The position numbers and the translations under genes were made by a program. A stretch of DNA of 64,000 nucleotides from a virus. The stretch is from positions 51,429 to 115,428 of IMG/VR virus record IMGVR_UViG_3300045995_000108. One strand, written 5' to 3'. Within the stretch, counting starts at the first letter, position 1, and each line of letters begins with the position of its first letter. Of this stretch, positions 23,164 to 31,727 are shown piece after piece. The notes under the pieces were generated by a model, which saw only the letters and a program-made list of their open reading frames with translations, searched no databases and was not told the origin of the DNA.

Positions 23164-25325
23164 TGGCTGATTTACGCAAGCTCATTGCGAGCATGGACAA
23201 AATGAACGAAAGCATTGCGCCAGTCGCTAAGACTGTTATTGCAGAAGGCTCCATGCTTAAAGCATTGAACATGGTAACCAAGTCTGTCGCTCCCGCTGCT
23301 GAGTTAGCTAAAGAGTTTAAGATGTTTAAGGAAGGTTATTGGGACCAAGCAATGGCCAATGTTGAAAAAGCCCGTAAAGAACGTGCCGGCAAGCCATTCG
23401 AGAAGAACCCTGCATCCCACGACGCAAACGGTGTATACAAGGGTGACAAGGACTTAGCTGGGCGCATTGCAAAGTTACCAAAAGGTGGATTCTCTGACGA
23501 GGCACATCCTATTGTTGACGAAAGCGCAGGCGAACCAAGCGTAGATGACATCTTGTATTACTTGACAAGTGCATACCGTCACTTGCAACAATACGCTGAC
23601 CAGTATCAAGACTTCAGCGTTATCTCTCGCGTTTACGACAACTTGCGCTATGACTTAAAAGCTGGAGACTATAATGCATTCCAAACTACTTACGAGCAAT
23701 GCCTAAATAAGTACCCAGATGCTTCTGTTGAGTTGTTTGATGCAATGTTCGTTGAAGCTGGCTTACCAGAAGAGCAAGGCACTATTGAGCAGTTCATTGA
23801 GAAGTGCAGCGGTATGAATGAAGGCATTGGCGATACAATCAAGCGTGGAGTAAAGCAAGTCAAGCGTGGTATGCAAGGTTGGGGTGGTGCTCATGGTAAG
23901 CCTGGTGAGATTGTCAAGCGTAACAAAGGTCACGATGACAAAACAATTAAGAACTTAGATCTTAAGGGCAAAATATACAAGGATGTTGATGGTCCAGCAC
24001 CTGCACACAGCCCACAAGCATTGCAAAATCGCGTAGTTGACCGTGAAATGAAAAAGCGCGGCTTAGGTGAAGAAGAGCATAAGTTTGGTCACGAGTTTGC
24101 GGCATTTAAAAACCAATTAGAAAAGAAGCACGGGCCAGGGAACGTAAAGTATCAAGGCGACGGAAATGTTACTGATGCATACCATGTGAAAACAGGAAAG
24201 CACTTAGGCTTCATTGACGGGCAACATGCCGAAATAAGCGAAGGCCCTGCTAATGATCGTTTGAAGGCACATGCTGGTGCAATGGTAGACAAGCTTAAAA
24301 ATGCTGGCAAGAAATTAGTTGCTCCGGTTAAAGATCCTATTCTTGATCAAATGAAGGCTATCACTGACACTGCTAACAAACGAGCACACGATGCGCAGAA
24401 CAAAAAGTATGCACCATCTAAAAAGACAGACGAAGCTATTATTCCAGACGGTCCTAATGACAAATGGGGCAAGGATATGCCTTCTTTTGGTTACAATCCA
24501 GAAGAGGAAAAGAAGGATAGCAAATTCTTTAAACAAGCATTTGCAGCACCTAAGTTCGGCGTATTCCGTCGCGGTGGCGCAATTGGCGACAAAGCACCAC
24601 ACGCTATCAAAACTTTTGATTCAAAAGAAGAAGCGTTGGCTATGTGCAAGCGTTACAACAATTTACTAAGCCCTGGTGAAAAAGAATACTACGGTTTGAA
24701 GTATGTTGTCCGTAATGTCCCTGCGGAAGCAATGGACGAGGCTGATAAGCATTCGTTTGTTGGTAAGATCCAACGTGGGCACGAGCTAAAGAAGAAGGTA
24801 GACTCTACTTACAAGGATATCGGTGCAGCACAGCAAAAGGGCGACCACCCAGAAGCAAGCAAGGCGTTCCGTAAGCACGAGCGTTATGCTAACTTAGAGC
24901 GCCCAGGTACATGGACTAAGGTTAAAGAAGCAATGCCTGCGGCAGTGGCAACAGCGACACAAAAGATGAACCCGGGTGCTGCGGCTCCTGCTCCGGTAGC
25001 TGGTACAAGTTCTCCTTCCGCCCCTGGCGCACCATCAGCACCTAAGGTTCCGGGCAGTGTAGGCGCAGTTGACCCAGCTATCGCTAAAGCACAGCAATCA
25101 GCTTACCAAAAGAACATCGCTAAGTTGGGATTAAAGAATGTCAATGCTGCACAAGCTGGTGTAAGTATGCAGAAGCAAGCAGACGACATGCAAATGAATC
25201 CTACTGACAATACAAACAATGCAAAGATTGCAGGTACATTAGCTAATGTACTTAAAGATCCTGCGGGCGCACAACAACTAAAAACGCTAACTGACAAGTT
25301 TGCTAAAAAGCCAGGAATGCAATAA
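23163..25325 (+). CDS. large basic virion-internal-type protein
   Basis: 720 residues, helical and rich in Lys, Ala, Pro and Gly; the Pro/Ala/Ser-rich stretch near residues 590-640 suggests a linker. Near residue 25 an IAE site fits the prohead-protease rule. TAATG junctions tie it to the internal-head genes on both sides. No catalytic motif is seen. Probably a scaffold-like or packaged head protein; a DNA-condensing role is inference from its charge. Confidence 0.5.
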   Translation: MADLRKLIASMDKMNESIAPVAKTVIAEGSMLKALNMVTKSVAPAAELAKEFKMFKEGYWDQAMANVEKARKERAGKPFEKNPASHDANGVYKGDKDLAGRIAKLPKGGFSDEAHPIVDESAGEPSVDDILYYLTSAYRHLQQYADQYQDFSVISRVYDNLRYDLKAGDYNAFQTTYEQCLNKYPDASVELFDAMFVEAGLPEEQGTIEQFIEKCSGMNEGIGDTIKRGVKQVKRGMQGWGGAHGKPGEIVKRNKGHDDKTIKNLDLKGKIYKDVDGPAPAHSPQALQNRVVDREMKKRGLGEEEHKFGHEFAAFKNQLEKKHGPGNVKYQGDGNVTDAYHVKTGKHLGFIDGQHAEISEGPANDRLKAHAGAMVDKLKNAGKKLVAPVKDPILDQMKAITDTANKRAHDAQNKKYAPSKKTDEAIIPDGPNDKWGKDMPSFGYNPEEEKKDSKFFKQAFAAPKFGVFRRGGAIGDKAPHAIKTFDSKEEALAMCKRYNNLLSPGEKEYYGLKYVVRNVPAEAMDEADKHSFVGKIQRGHELKKKVDSTYKDIGAAQQKGDHPEASKAFRKHERYANLERPGTWTKVKEAMPAAVATATQKMNPGAAAPAPVAGTSSPSAPGAPSAPKVPGSVGAVDPAIAKAQQSAYQKNIAKLGLKNVNAAQAGVSMQKQADDMQMNPTDNTNNAKIAGTLANVLKDPAGAQQLKTLTDKFAKKPGMQ

Positions 25326-26116
25326 TGTTTATAAGCGAGCTATTTGAAGGCAAGGGCGATGTCCCTGCCAACCCAAAACAAAAGCAAGGTCCTGCTGGCC
25401 AGTTTCGTGGCACAGACAAAGCACCTGCTCGCAATAAGTTAGTAGGCGAAGCAACTGGGTTAAAGAAGCGAGTAAAGATTGTTAAGGGACCAGCTGCTGG
25501 TCGCACTGGTTACGTGGGCGAAGTGCATCACGGTCAATTCAAAGGTGCGCCTAAGCAGTTTGTTATCGACCTTGATGGCGGTGGCAACATTATGTGCTCC
25601 AAGGATCAACTACGCTTGATCAAAGATGATATGGGCGAAGCAATGGAGCGTGAGCCACAGTACGCAGATCCTGACTTCGCTAAGCCTATGTTTGAATTTG
25701 GTGATAGCACGGGGTTAAAACCAGGTGCACTCGCAAACCATGGCCTTTTGGGTAATGTCAAAATTTTATCAGTAAAAGGTCACCACGCAGAAGTTTGCTC
25801 TGTGCGTGGTGGAAAGCATTATCACGTAGAGCTATCTAGTTTACGCACTGGACATTTAGACGAAGATACTAATCCGCAAGATGAAATCACTATGGATGTA
25901 CCATTGCTTATTCGTTTGTTAGAGTACGCCAAGGAAGACGCTAAAACAGACATGGATCTGCACAATGTAGCAGAGCGGTTGATCAAGCTAAGTGGACAAG
26001 GTTGTTTGTCTATGGACCAATACGATGCTATCGTTGGTGGTGTAAAAGAAATGGCACCAGGTCGCGAAGCTTATGCTGGCCGTATGCGTGTGCCTGGCTT
26101 TAACTCTAATAGATAA
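25325..26116 (+). CDS. KOW-domain protein with packaging-like N-terminus
   Basis: 263 residues. Starts MFISELFEG, like the neighbouring capsid-targeting N-termini (ISE and LFE both fit I/L-x-E). Residues about 45-100 form a KOW-like strand set (VKIVKGPAAGRTGYVGEV, FVIDLDGGGNIMCSKDQLRLI), a fold found in transcription and ribosome-binding factors. Possibly packaged and acting on host transcription or translation; not shown. TAATG overlaps with both neighbours. Confidence 0.55.
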   Translation: MFISELFEGKGDVPANPKQKQGPAGQFRGTDKAPARNKLVGEATGLKKRVKIVKGPAAGRTGYVGEVHHGQFKGAPKQFVIDLDGGGNIMCSKDQLRLIKDDMGEAMEREPQYADPDFAKPMFEFGDSTGLKPGALANHGLLGNVKILSVKGHHAEVCSVRGGKHYHVELSSLRTGHLDEDTNPQDEITMDVPLLIRLLEYAKEDAKTDMDLHNVAERLIKLSGQGCLSMDQYDAIVGGVKEMAPGREAYAGRMRVPGFNSNR

Positions 26117-26778
26117 TGCGCAAGCAAGAATTCGTCACTGAGTACGAACGCCGCACTGACAACTCTAAGCAAATCTTTGCTCAGCTTGAAGAAGCTGGTT
26201 ATGTATTGCTAGGTGGCGGTCAGGATGCGACAGTATGGGGCAGAGACGAGGGTGAAGTGCTTAAGGTAATCATGCCGTCTGAGAATAAAGAAGCAGCAGA
26301 AGCAAGCTTTATGTTCTTCTTTAAGCTGTGCAAACGTTTGCGCGGCAACCCCCATGTACCTCGCTTTATTGGCGGTGATGAATCATTTGAAATTAACGGA
26401 ACACCGTACATGCAGTTTTCAATGGAAAAGCTAAAACCATTAGAACACAGTAGCATTGCAGAAGCAGCAGTGTGGATAATGAGTGACTTTGCCAATATGG
26501 CTGGAATGAAACTATCCACGCTAGTTAAAGAGGCGCCACGCAATAATTGGTTCGTTGGATATCGTGACAGCAATTCTACCCAAGACACAGGTAAAGAGTT
26601 TGCTGAAGCAATGCAAGATCCCTCTACCTTTGCCTCTTACGACAAGCTATTTAAGACAATGCAATACTTTTACAAAAATGGCAAAGCACAGGGTTTAGGG
26701 TGGGACTTGCATACTGAAAATGTTATGCAACGATCAGACGGCACTGTAGTTATTACTGACCCATATTACACCAGCTAA
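26116..26778 (+). CDS. protein-kinase-fold protein, likely packaged
   Basis: 220 residues. Starts MRKQEFVTEY, similar to the T4 capsid-targeting start. The rest matches a small kinase/aminoglycoside-phosphotransferase fold: glycine-rich loop LGGGQDATVWG (32-42), VAIK-type lysine K50 in EVLKV, catalytic loop GWDLHTENVM (D197, N202) and metal-binding aspartate D215 in VITDPYY. It is shorter than canonical kinases, so the C-lobe is minimal. A virion-delivered kinase would act at once after injection, compare T7 gp0.7, but activity is unproven. Confidence 0.65.
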   Translation: MRKQEFVTEYERRTDNSKQIFAQLEEAGYVLLGGGQDATVWGRDEGEVLKVIMPSENKEAAEASFMFFFKLCKRLRGNPHVPRFIGGDESFEINGTPYMQFSMEKLKPLEHSSIAEAAVWIMSDFANMAGMKLSTLVKEAPRNNWFVGYRDSNSTQDTGKEFAEAMQDPSTFASYDKLFKTMQYFYKNGKAQGLGWDLHTENVMQRSDGTVVITDPYYTS

Positions 26779-26781
26779 ATA
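26776..26781 (+). promoter_or_regulatory. late-promoter-like TAAATA
   Basis: GCTAAATAC overlaps the kinase-fold gene stop. Expected start at about 26786-26788, at the ATG of the tiny frame at 26786. Confidence 0.5.
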
Positions 26782-26785
26782 CTGT

Positions 26786-26884
26786 ATGCAAGGTACAGAA
26801 CCAATCCCAGGGAATGAATATCCCGTATATCCAGAACAACAAGGCGAAGAGGATCGCAAAATGAATCCTTTCTCGCCCGTTTAA
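26786..26884 (+). CDS. 32-aa acidic peptide, possibly frameshifted
   Basis: MQGTEPIPGNEYPVYPEQQG then a charged stretch and MNPFSPV. No family. The +1 frame is open from 26865 to 27013 and could extend the product if the ribosome slipped at CCC-G (26876-26879). It starts at the predicted late transcription start. It could equally be a chance frame at the head of an untranslated RNA. Confidence 0.3.
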   Translation: MQGTEPIPGNEYPVYPEQQGEEDRKMNPFSPV

Positions 26885-27034
26885 AGACCACACCTTAGGA
26901 CCTTATGGTTACGTGGGGGTGGCTACTACCCTAGGATGGCTGGCCGGGAATCCAGAATCCTTAAAGTGTAGCACCATTTCTCTTTACTTTTCAACCACGT
27001 TAGTGTTATACTAACAAATACTTTAGGAGACTAC
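26885..27034 (+). other. 150-nt region with strong hairpin, no clear gene
   Basis: GC-rich for this genome. AGGAT-GG-CTGG (26933-26943) can pair with CCAG-A-ATCCT (26952-26961), a 9-bp stem with a small internal loop and an 8-nt loop. A second open frame (26865-27013) reads through it. No tRNA shape is seen. The dsbA-like promoter lies at its right end. Confidence 0.4.
26983..27012 (+). promoter_or_regulatory. promoter for dsbA-like gene
   Basis: TTTACT (26983-26988), 18-nt spacer, TATACT (27007-27012); start about 27019. An AGGAG ribosome binding site (27026-27030) precedes the ATG at 27035. Confidence 0.55.
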
Positions 27035-27328
27035 ATGTCAGATATCGAAGATCAAGACGACGGCGCTGAAGGCGTTCGCACATTTAACGGCGCAGCAAAG
27101 ATTAAGCTCACACAATTATTCAATGATTCCCAAACTACATTGCGAGAAATTGAAGACTTGTCTGGTGGCCTAAACGACACAATCAAAGCTGTCGCGGAAG
27201 AACTTGAGATCAAACCTGGCTTGCTCAAACGTGCAGTGAAGATTGCATTCAAGGCTAAACTTGGTGAGACCAATAAAGACCATGATGAATTAAATACTAT
27301 TCTCGAAACAGTTGGAAAGACACTGTAA
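27035..27328 (+). CDS. dsbA: DsbA-like dsDNA-binding transcription protein
   Basis: 97 residues. AKIKLTQLFND, GLNDTIKAVAEELEIKPGLLKRAVKIAFKA resembles the T4-family DsbA (late-promoter DNA-binding) proteins, which help late transcription. A helix-turn-helix-like pair of helices (residues about 45-75) is predicted. It lies upstream of SpeD and DNA polymerase in one run, and the late TAAATA motif in this window fits such a factor. Confidence 0.6.
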   Translation: MSDIEDQDDGAEGVRTFNGAAKIKLTQLFNDSQTTLREIEDLSGGLNDTIKAVAEELEIKPGLLKRAVKIAFKAKLGETNKDHDELNTILETVGKTL

Positions 27329-27681
27329 TGGCTTACTTTGGGTATCATTTAATGCTGGACTGCTCTGGCTGCAAGGGGATTGATTCCAAAGAAAACATTC
27401 ATGCTTTCATTAAGCAATTGGTTCCCGACATCGACATGCTCGCATACGGTGAACCAATTATTGAATATTTGCTGCCAGGTGACCCGAAGCAAGGCTATAG
27501 TTTGATGCAGCTAATCACTACGTCAAACATTTGCGCTCACTTTATGGAACTGGATGGAACTGCTTACTTCGATATCTTCTCATGCAAAGAGTTTGATGTT
27601 GAGTTGGCCAAACAAATCGTACACCAATACTTTAATCCCGACAAAATGCGGGTCAACTTTTTAACACGAGATGCGTCTTGA
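27328..27681 (+). CDS. speD: S-adenosylmethionine decarboxylase-like (SpeD)
   Basis: 117 residues. The catalytic set of the small bacterial enzyme is present in the right spacing: S66 (self-cleavage, becoming the pyruvoyl group), H71 and C86, in ITTSNICAHFME and YFDIFSCKEFD. Usual ESHLSIH is changed to TSNICAH, so substrate use may differ. SpeD makes decarboxylated SAM for spermidine synthesis; T4-like cyanophages carry a speD-like gene next to similar neighbours. Whether this one is active is inferred from the residues. Confidence 0.75.
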   Translation: MAYFGYHLMLDCSGCKGIDSKENIHAFIKQLVPDIDMLAYGEPIIEYLLPGDPKQGYSLMQLITTSNICAHFMELDGTAYFDIFSCKEFDVELAKQIVHQYFNPDKMRVNFLTRDAS

Positions 27682-27968
27682 CAGCTTTTATTAATGGAAT
27701 AGTTAATTGGGCAAAACGCGATTACCATGAATGGCCATTGCGATTTATTTTCGAGGTATCTGCATGGTTTGCGAGTATTGGTTGTGCGCTGACTATGGCA
27801 CTCACAATTCCTAACCCTCCCTTCCTTATTCTTTATCCACTATTCATTTCTCAATGTATGGTTTTTGGTTGGTCAGCTTGGACTCGAAAGAGTACAGGAA
27901 TGGTCGCCAACTACTTGTTACTCGTTAGCATTGACTCTGTGGCACTGGTTCGTTTATTATTGCACTAA
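27678..27968 (+). CDS. conserved small membrane protein (96 aa)
   Basis: Starts with TTG overlapping the previous stop (TTGA); no in-frame ATG before the first hydrophobic helix. Three hydrophobic segments (residues about 23-45, 47-68, 76-95) with PNPPFLILYP between them. Proteins of this type sit next to speD in T4-like cyanophages; function unknown. Confidence 0.6.
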   Translation: MTAFINGIVNWAKRDYHEWPLRFIFEVSAWFASIGCALTMALTIPNPPFLILYPLFISQCMVFGWSAWTRKSTGMVANYLLLVSIDSVALVRLLLH

Positions 27969-27980
27969 CAGGAGTTTATT

Positions 27981-30716
27981 ATTAGTTACGTAGACGGCAT
28001 TCACGATAGGGCAAAAGACATAATCCACGTTGTCGAACGTGTGAATGGTGAGCGGGTATACAAAGAGTATCCCGCTAACTATGTCTTTTACCAAGACGAC
28101 GCAAAGGGTAAGTTTCGCACTATCTTTGATACACCTGTAACCAGGTTCAGTTCAAGGTCTGGCAAAGAGTTTCAAAAGGAACTTGCCATGGCTAAGGGCT
28201 CTGGTAAGAAGGTATGGGAAAGCGACTTTAAGCCAATCTTCCGCTGCTTGGAAGAAAATTACCTCCATGCAGCATCCCCAAAGCTACACACAGCATTCTT
28301 CGACATTGAGGTGGATTTCCACCAAGAGAAAGGCTACTCTAAGCCTGAAGATCCGTTCAATGCTATTACTGCGTTCTCAATCTATCTTGACTGGTCAGAC
28401 AAGCTAATTACTTTGGTATTGCCACCTAAGTCGTATAGCTGGGAAACTGCGGAAGAGATTTGCAACAAGTTTGAAAACTGTATCCTCTTTGACAGCGAAG
28501 AAGAAATGCTTAAAACATTCTACGCTATCATCGACGATGCAGACATCTTAAGCGGCTGGAACAGTGAGGGCTTCGATATTCCGTACACTGTTATGCGTAC
28601 TATTCGCATACTGAGTAAGGACGATACTCGCGGCTTCTGCTTGTGGGGTCAACTACCCAAGCAACGTATGTTTGAACGTTATGGTACAGAGTCAATGACA
28701 TTTGATACCGTGGGCCGTGTGCACATGGACTATATGCAACTGTATCGCAAGTACACCTACGAAGAACGTCATTCCTATTCCCTAGATGCTATTGCTGAGT
28801 ATGAGTTGGGTGAGCACAAGACCCCATACGAAGGAACACTAGACCAATTGTACAATCAAGACTTTGCGAAGTTTATTGAGTACAACCGCCAAGATACCAT
28901 GTTGTTATCCAGGCTCGACACGAAGTTAAAATTCATCGACTTGGCGAACGAACTTGCACATGAAAACACTGTGCTATTACCAACCACGATGGGCGCGGTT
29001 GCAGTTACTGAGCAAGCTATCATTAACGATGCTCACAGTAGAGGTATGATTGTTCCTAACAGAAAGGCCAGAGATGAACAAGGTGAAACGCAAGCCGCAG
29101 GTGCCTATGTTGCTAATCCCAAGAAAGGGATTCACAAAGACATCGGAGCAATCGACATTAACTCCCTCTATCCCTCGGCTATTCGTGCCCTCAACATGGG
29201 ACCAGAAACAGTCGTCGGACAACTCCGCCCAATACTGACGGATGCATACTTAAAGAATAAGATGCTGCCTGAGGTTAAGAACGGCAGGACTTATGTGGGG
29301 TGCAGCCTGTCAGAAGCGTGGGAAGGTTTGTTTGGTTCCCTAGAGTACACTGCCGTTATGGACATGGACCCAAGCGTAGAGATTACGATTGACTGGGAAG
29401 CTGACGGCAACAGCACTACACACAGAGCAGACGAAGTTTGGCGTGCTGTGTTTGAAGGTGGTCAACCTTGGCTCCTATCTGCGAACGGTACTATCTTCCG
29501 TTACGACAAGAAGGGCATTGTGCCTGGTTTGTTGGAACGTTGGTACTCTGAACGTAAGGAAATGCAGGCTAAGAAGAAAGCTGCGACAGAGAAGGAAGAT
29601 ATTGCTTTCTGGGATAAGCGTCAGCTAGTTAAGAAGATTAACTTGAACAGCTTGTATGGTGCTCTACTTAACGGTGGTTGCAGGTTCTTTGACCATCGTA
29701 TTGGACAGTCTACTACGCTATGTGGTCGCGTTATTGCACGTCACATGGATGCACACGTTAACGAGGCAATCACTGGTGTTTATGATCACTTAGGTGACGC
29801 TGTAATCTACGGTGACACTGACTCTGTTTACTTCTCTGCTTGGAAGACGATTGAAGCAGATGTTAAAGCAGGCAATATGACATGGGACCGTGATACTTGT
29901 GTGCAACTGTACGACAAGATTGCAGACTCCGTTAACGACAGTTTCCCTACGTTCATGGAAAAAGCATTCCATTGCCCACTTGAGATGGGCGGCATCATCA
30001 AGGGCGGTCGTGAACTGATTGCGTCTCAAGGATTGTTCATTACCAAGAAGCGTTACGCTGTATTGATTTTCGATATGGAAGGTACACGCTACGACTTGAT
30101 GGACGAAGCAACTGCTAAGAAGAAGGGTGTTATCCCGCACACAGGTAAAGTAAAAGCTATGGGCTTGGACTTGAAGCGTTCTGACACACCTAAGATCATG
30201 CAAGAGTTCTTGATGGAAATTCTGACTGACTTGCTTACTGACAAGGGCAAAGACCTTATCATTGACAAGATCAAGACGTTCAAGCAGAAGTTTGCTGATC
30301 TTCCAGCATGGGAAAAGGGCACACCAAAGCGTGTCAATAACTTGACAAGCTATGGGCAAAAGGAAAAAGACTCTACTACTGGTAAAGCTAACATGCCAGG
30401 TCACGTTCGCGCAGCTATCAACTATAACAGACTGAAGCGTTTGTATGGTGATAATGTGTCGCAAAGTATCGTGGACGGTATGAAAACTATTGTGTGCAAG
30501 CTAAAGGATAATCCATTGGGTTATACTAGCGTGGGTTATCCAACTGACTTGGCGCACGTACCGCAGTGGTTTAAAGAGTTACCATTCGACCAAGACAAAA
30601 TGGAGATGACTATCGTGAACCAAAAGGTGGAAAACTTGTTGAGCGTACTTGACTGGGATATTACCGCAAGTACGGACATTAACAGCACCTTTGAATCATT
30701 GTTTAGTTTTGACTAA
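27981..30716 (+). CDS. 43: family B DNA polymerase with apparent AUU start
   Basis: 911 residues, replicative polymerase with 3'-5' exonuclease. Exo I FDIEVD, Exo II SGWNSEGFDIPY, Exo III YNRQDTMLL; polymerase motifs DINSLYPSAI (A), KKINLNSLYG (B) and YGDTDSVYFS (C). All catalytic acids are present. The frame is open back to 27969 and SYVDGIHDRAKDIIHVVERV precedes the first GTG (28041), which has no ribosome binding site. AGGAG (27970-27974) lies six bases before an ATT at 27981, the only sensible start. T4-like gp43 family, with the closest relatives expected in large myoviruses. Confidence 0.93.
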   Translation: MSYVDGIHDRAKDIIHVVERVNGERVYKEYPANYVFYQDDAKGKFRTIFDTPVTRFSSRSGKEFQKELAMAKGSGKKVWESDFKPIFRCLEENYLHAASPKLHTAFFDIEVDFHQEKGYSKPEDPFNAITAFSIYLDWSDKLITLVLPPKSYSWETAEEICNKFENCILFDSEEEMLKTFYAIIDDADILSGWNSEGFDIPYTVMRTIRILSKDDTRGFCLWGQLPKQRMFERYGTESMTFDTVGRVHMDYMQLYRKYTYEERHSYSLDAIAEYELGEHKTPYEGTLDQLYNQDFAKFIEYNRQDTMLLSRLDTKLKFIDLANELAHENTVLLPTTMGAVAVTEQAIINDAHSRGMIVPNRKARDEQGETQAAGAYVANPKKGIHKDIGAIDINSLYPSAIRALNMGPETVVGQLRPILTDAYLKNKMLPEVKNGRTYVGCSLSEAWEGLFGSLEYTAVMDMDPSVEITIDWEADGNSTTHRADEVWRAVFEGGQPWLLSANGTIFRYDKKGIVPGLLERWYSERKEMQAKKKAATEKEDIAFWDKRQLVKKINLNSLYGALLNGGCRFFDHRIGQSTTLCGRVIARHMDAHVNEAITGVYDHLGDAVIYGDTDSVYFSAWKTIEADVKAGNMTWDRDTCVQLYDKIADSVNDSFPTFMEKAFHCPLEMGGIIKGGRELIASQGLFITKKRYAVLIFDMEGTRYDLMDEATAKKKGVIPHTGKVKAMGLDLKRSDTPKIMQEFLMEILTDLLTDKGKDLIIDKIKTFKQKFADLPAWEKGTPKRVNNLTSYGQKEKDSTTGKANMPGHVRAAINYNRLKRLYGDNVSQSIVDGMKTIVCKLKDNPLGYTSVGYPTDLAHVPQWFKELPFDQDKMEMTIVNQKVENLLSVLDWDITASTDINSTFESLFSFD

Positions 30717-30717
30717 T

Positions 30718-31662
30718 ATGAAACTTAGTGAACTAGTTGGATTACGTAACCTGTTGAATGAAAGTATCGCACTAGAAGAAGTTAGGGCATCTACTGAAAT
30801 TCTTTTGCAAAGAATTAGCAGTGTGAGTGACACGATAACCAATGCTGAATATGTAGCATCTATTCATCGTATCCGAGATTATTACGGAGAGATACTTACC
30901 CTGGTAGAGAAGCCACCAAAAGAGTTGCACACCATGCTAGACCAAATTGACGCAAAGATCAATAAACTCACTAAGGATTTCCATAAACGTGGATACATTA
31001 TCAACGGGTTCTTTGCAAGCAATTCTACTGACGTAGACGGGGAGCGCAATCTTAGAACTGTGCCAGTTGCGTCTGACATAAAAAAATTGGTTGGCGCCCG
31101 TATAGATATGCACTCGTCTTGGCAGTATCCTGGCCTAGAGATTGGCCCAGGTGACGGCGAGTGGACACCTATGTTAGTGGCATCCGATCCGTTGTACGTA
31201 ATTGACAACCATCAAGAATTTTTAGATGTGACCGCTAATCAATTTCCTGACGACTACCAACGCAGGCTTCGCAAATATGTCATTGACTTCAGAACAAACG
31301 ACATAACAGAATTGCCCAAAAATCAAATTGGGTTTGCGTTTGCTTGGAATGTGTTTAACTTCTTTCCAGAATACGAATTGAGGCACTACTTAACACAGGT
31401 GTTTGCCGCATTACGACCGGGCGGAACATTGTTGTTTAGCTATAACAACTGTGATAACCCTATCCAGGCTGGATTTGCAGAAGAGGGATGGATGTCGTGG
31501 ATGCCACGCACGTTACTTACTTCTGTGTTAACTGATTTGGGTTACACTGATTTTACATTTTTTGAGCCGGCGCTGAACGTATCATTTGTTGAAGTTAAGA
31601 AGCCTGGAGAAAAGACCACAGTCAAAGCCCATCAAGTTTTAGGTGAAATAAAATTTTCATAA
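30718..31662 (+). CDS. SAM-dependent methyltransferase
   Basis: 314 residues. Helical N-terminal ~90 residues, then a class I fold: GLEIGPGDGEW (motif I), the acidic YVIDNHQEFL, FAFAWNVFNFFPEYEL (motif IV) and LRPGGTLLFSYNN (motif V-VI). No DNA-recognition domain is seen; a small-molecule, lipid or protein target is possible. ATG 30718 is one base after the polymerase stop. Confidence 0.7.
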   Translation: MKLSELVGLRNLLNESIALEEVRASTEILLQRISSVSDTITNAEYVASIHRIRDYYGEILTLVEKPPKELHTMLDQIDAKINKLTKDFHKRGYIINGFFASNSTDVDGERNLRTVPVASDIKKLVGARIDMHSSWQYPGLEIGPGDGEWTPMLVASDPLYVIDNHQEFLDVTANQFPDDYQRRLRKYVIDFRTNDITELPKNQIGFAFAWNVFNFFPEYELRHYLTQVFAALRPGGTLLFSYNNCDNPIQAGFAEEGWMSWMPRTLLTSVLTDLGYTDFTFFEPALNVSFVEVKKPGEKTTVKAHQVLGEIKFS

Positions 31663-31665
31663 CAG

Positions 31666-31694
31666 TTGATAAATCTAAATACATCTGTTACAAT
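31666..31694 (+). promoter_or_regulatory. promoter with embedded TAAATA
   Basis: TTGATA (31666-31671), 17-nt spacer, TACAAT (31689-31694). A late-type TAAATAC lies in the spacer (31676-31682). GTTGAT upstream and two ATCAAC copies downstream form inverted repeats, a possible operator. Confidence 0.6.
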
Positions 31695-31727
31695 CAACTA
31701 TCAACACGCATACATCACGGAGAAAAC

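Noticed and set aside
26885-26990. Possible tRNA gene in a GC-rich stretch
   Set aside because: No acceptor stem plus T-loop arrangement; only a split hairpin is found.
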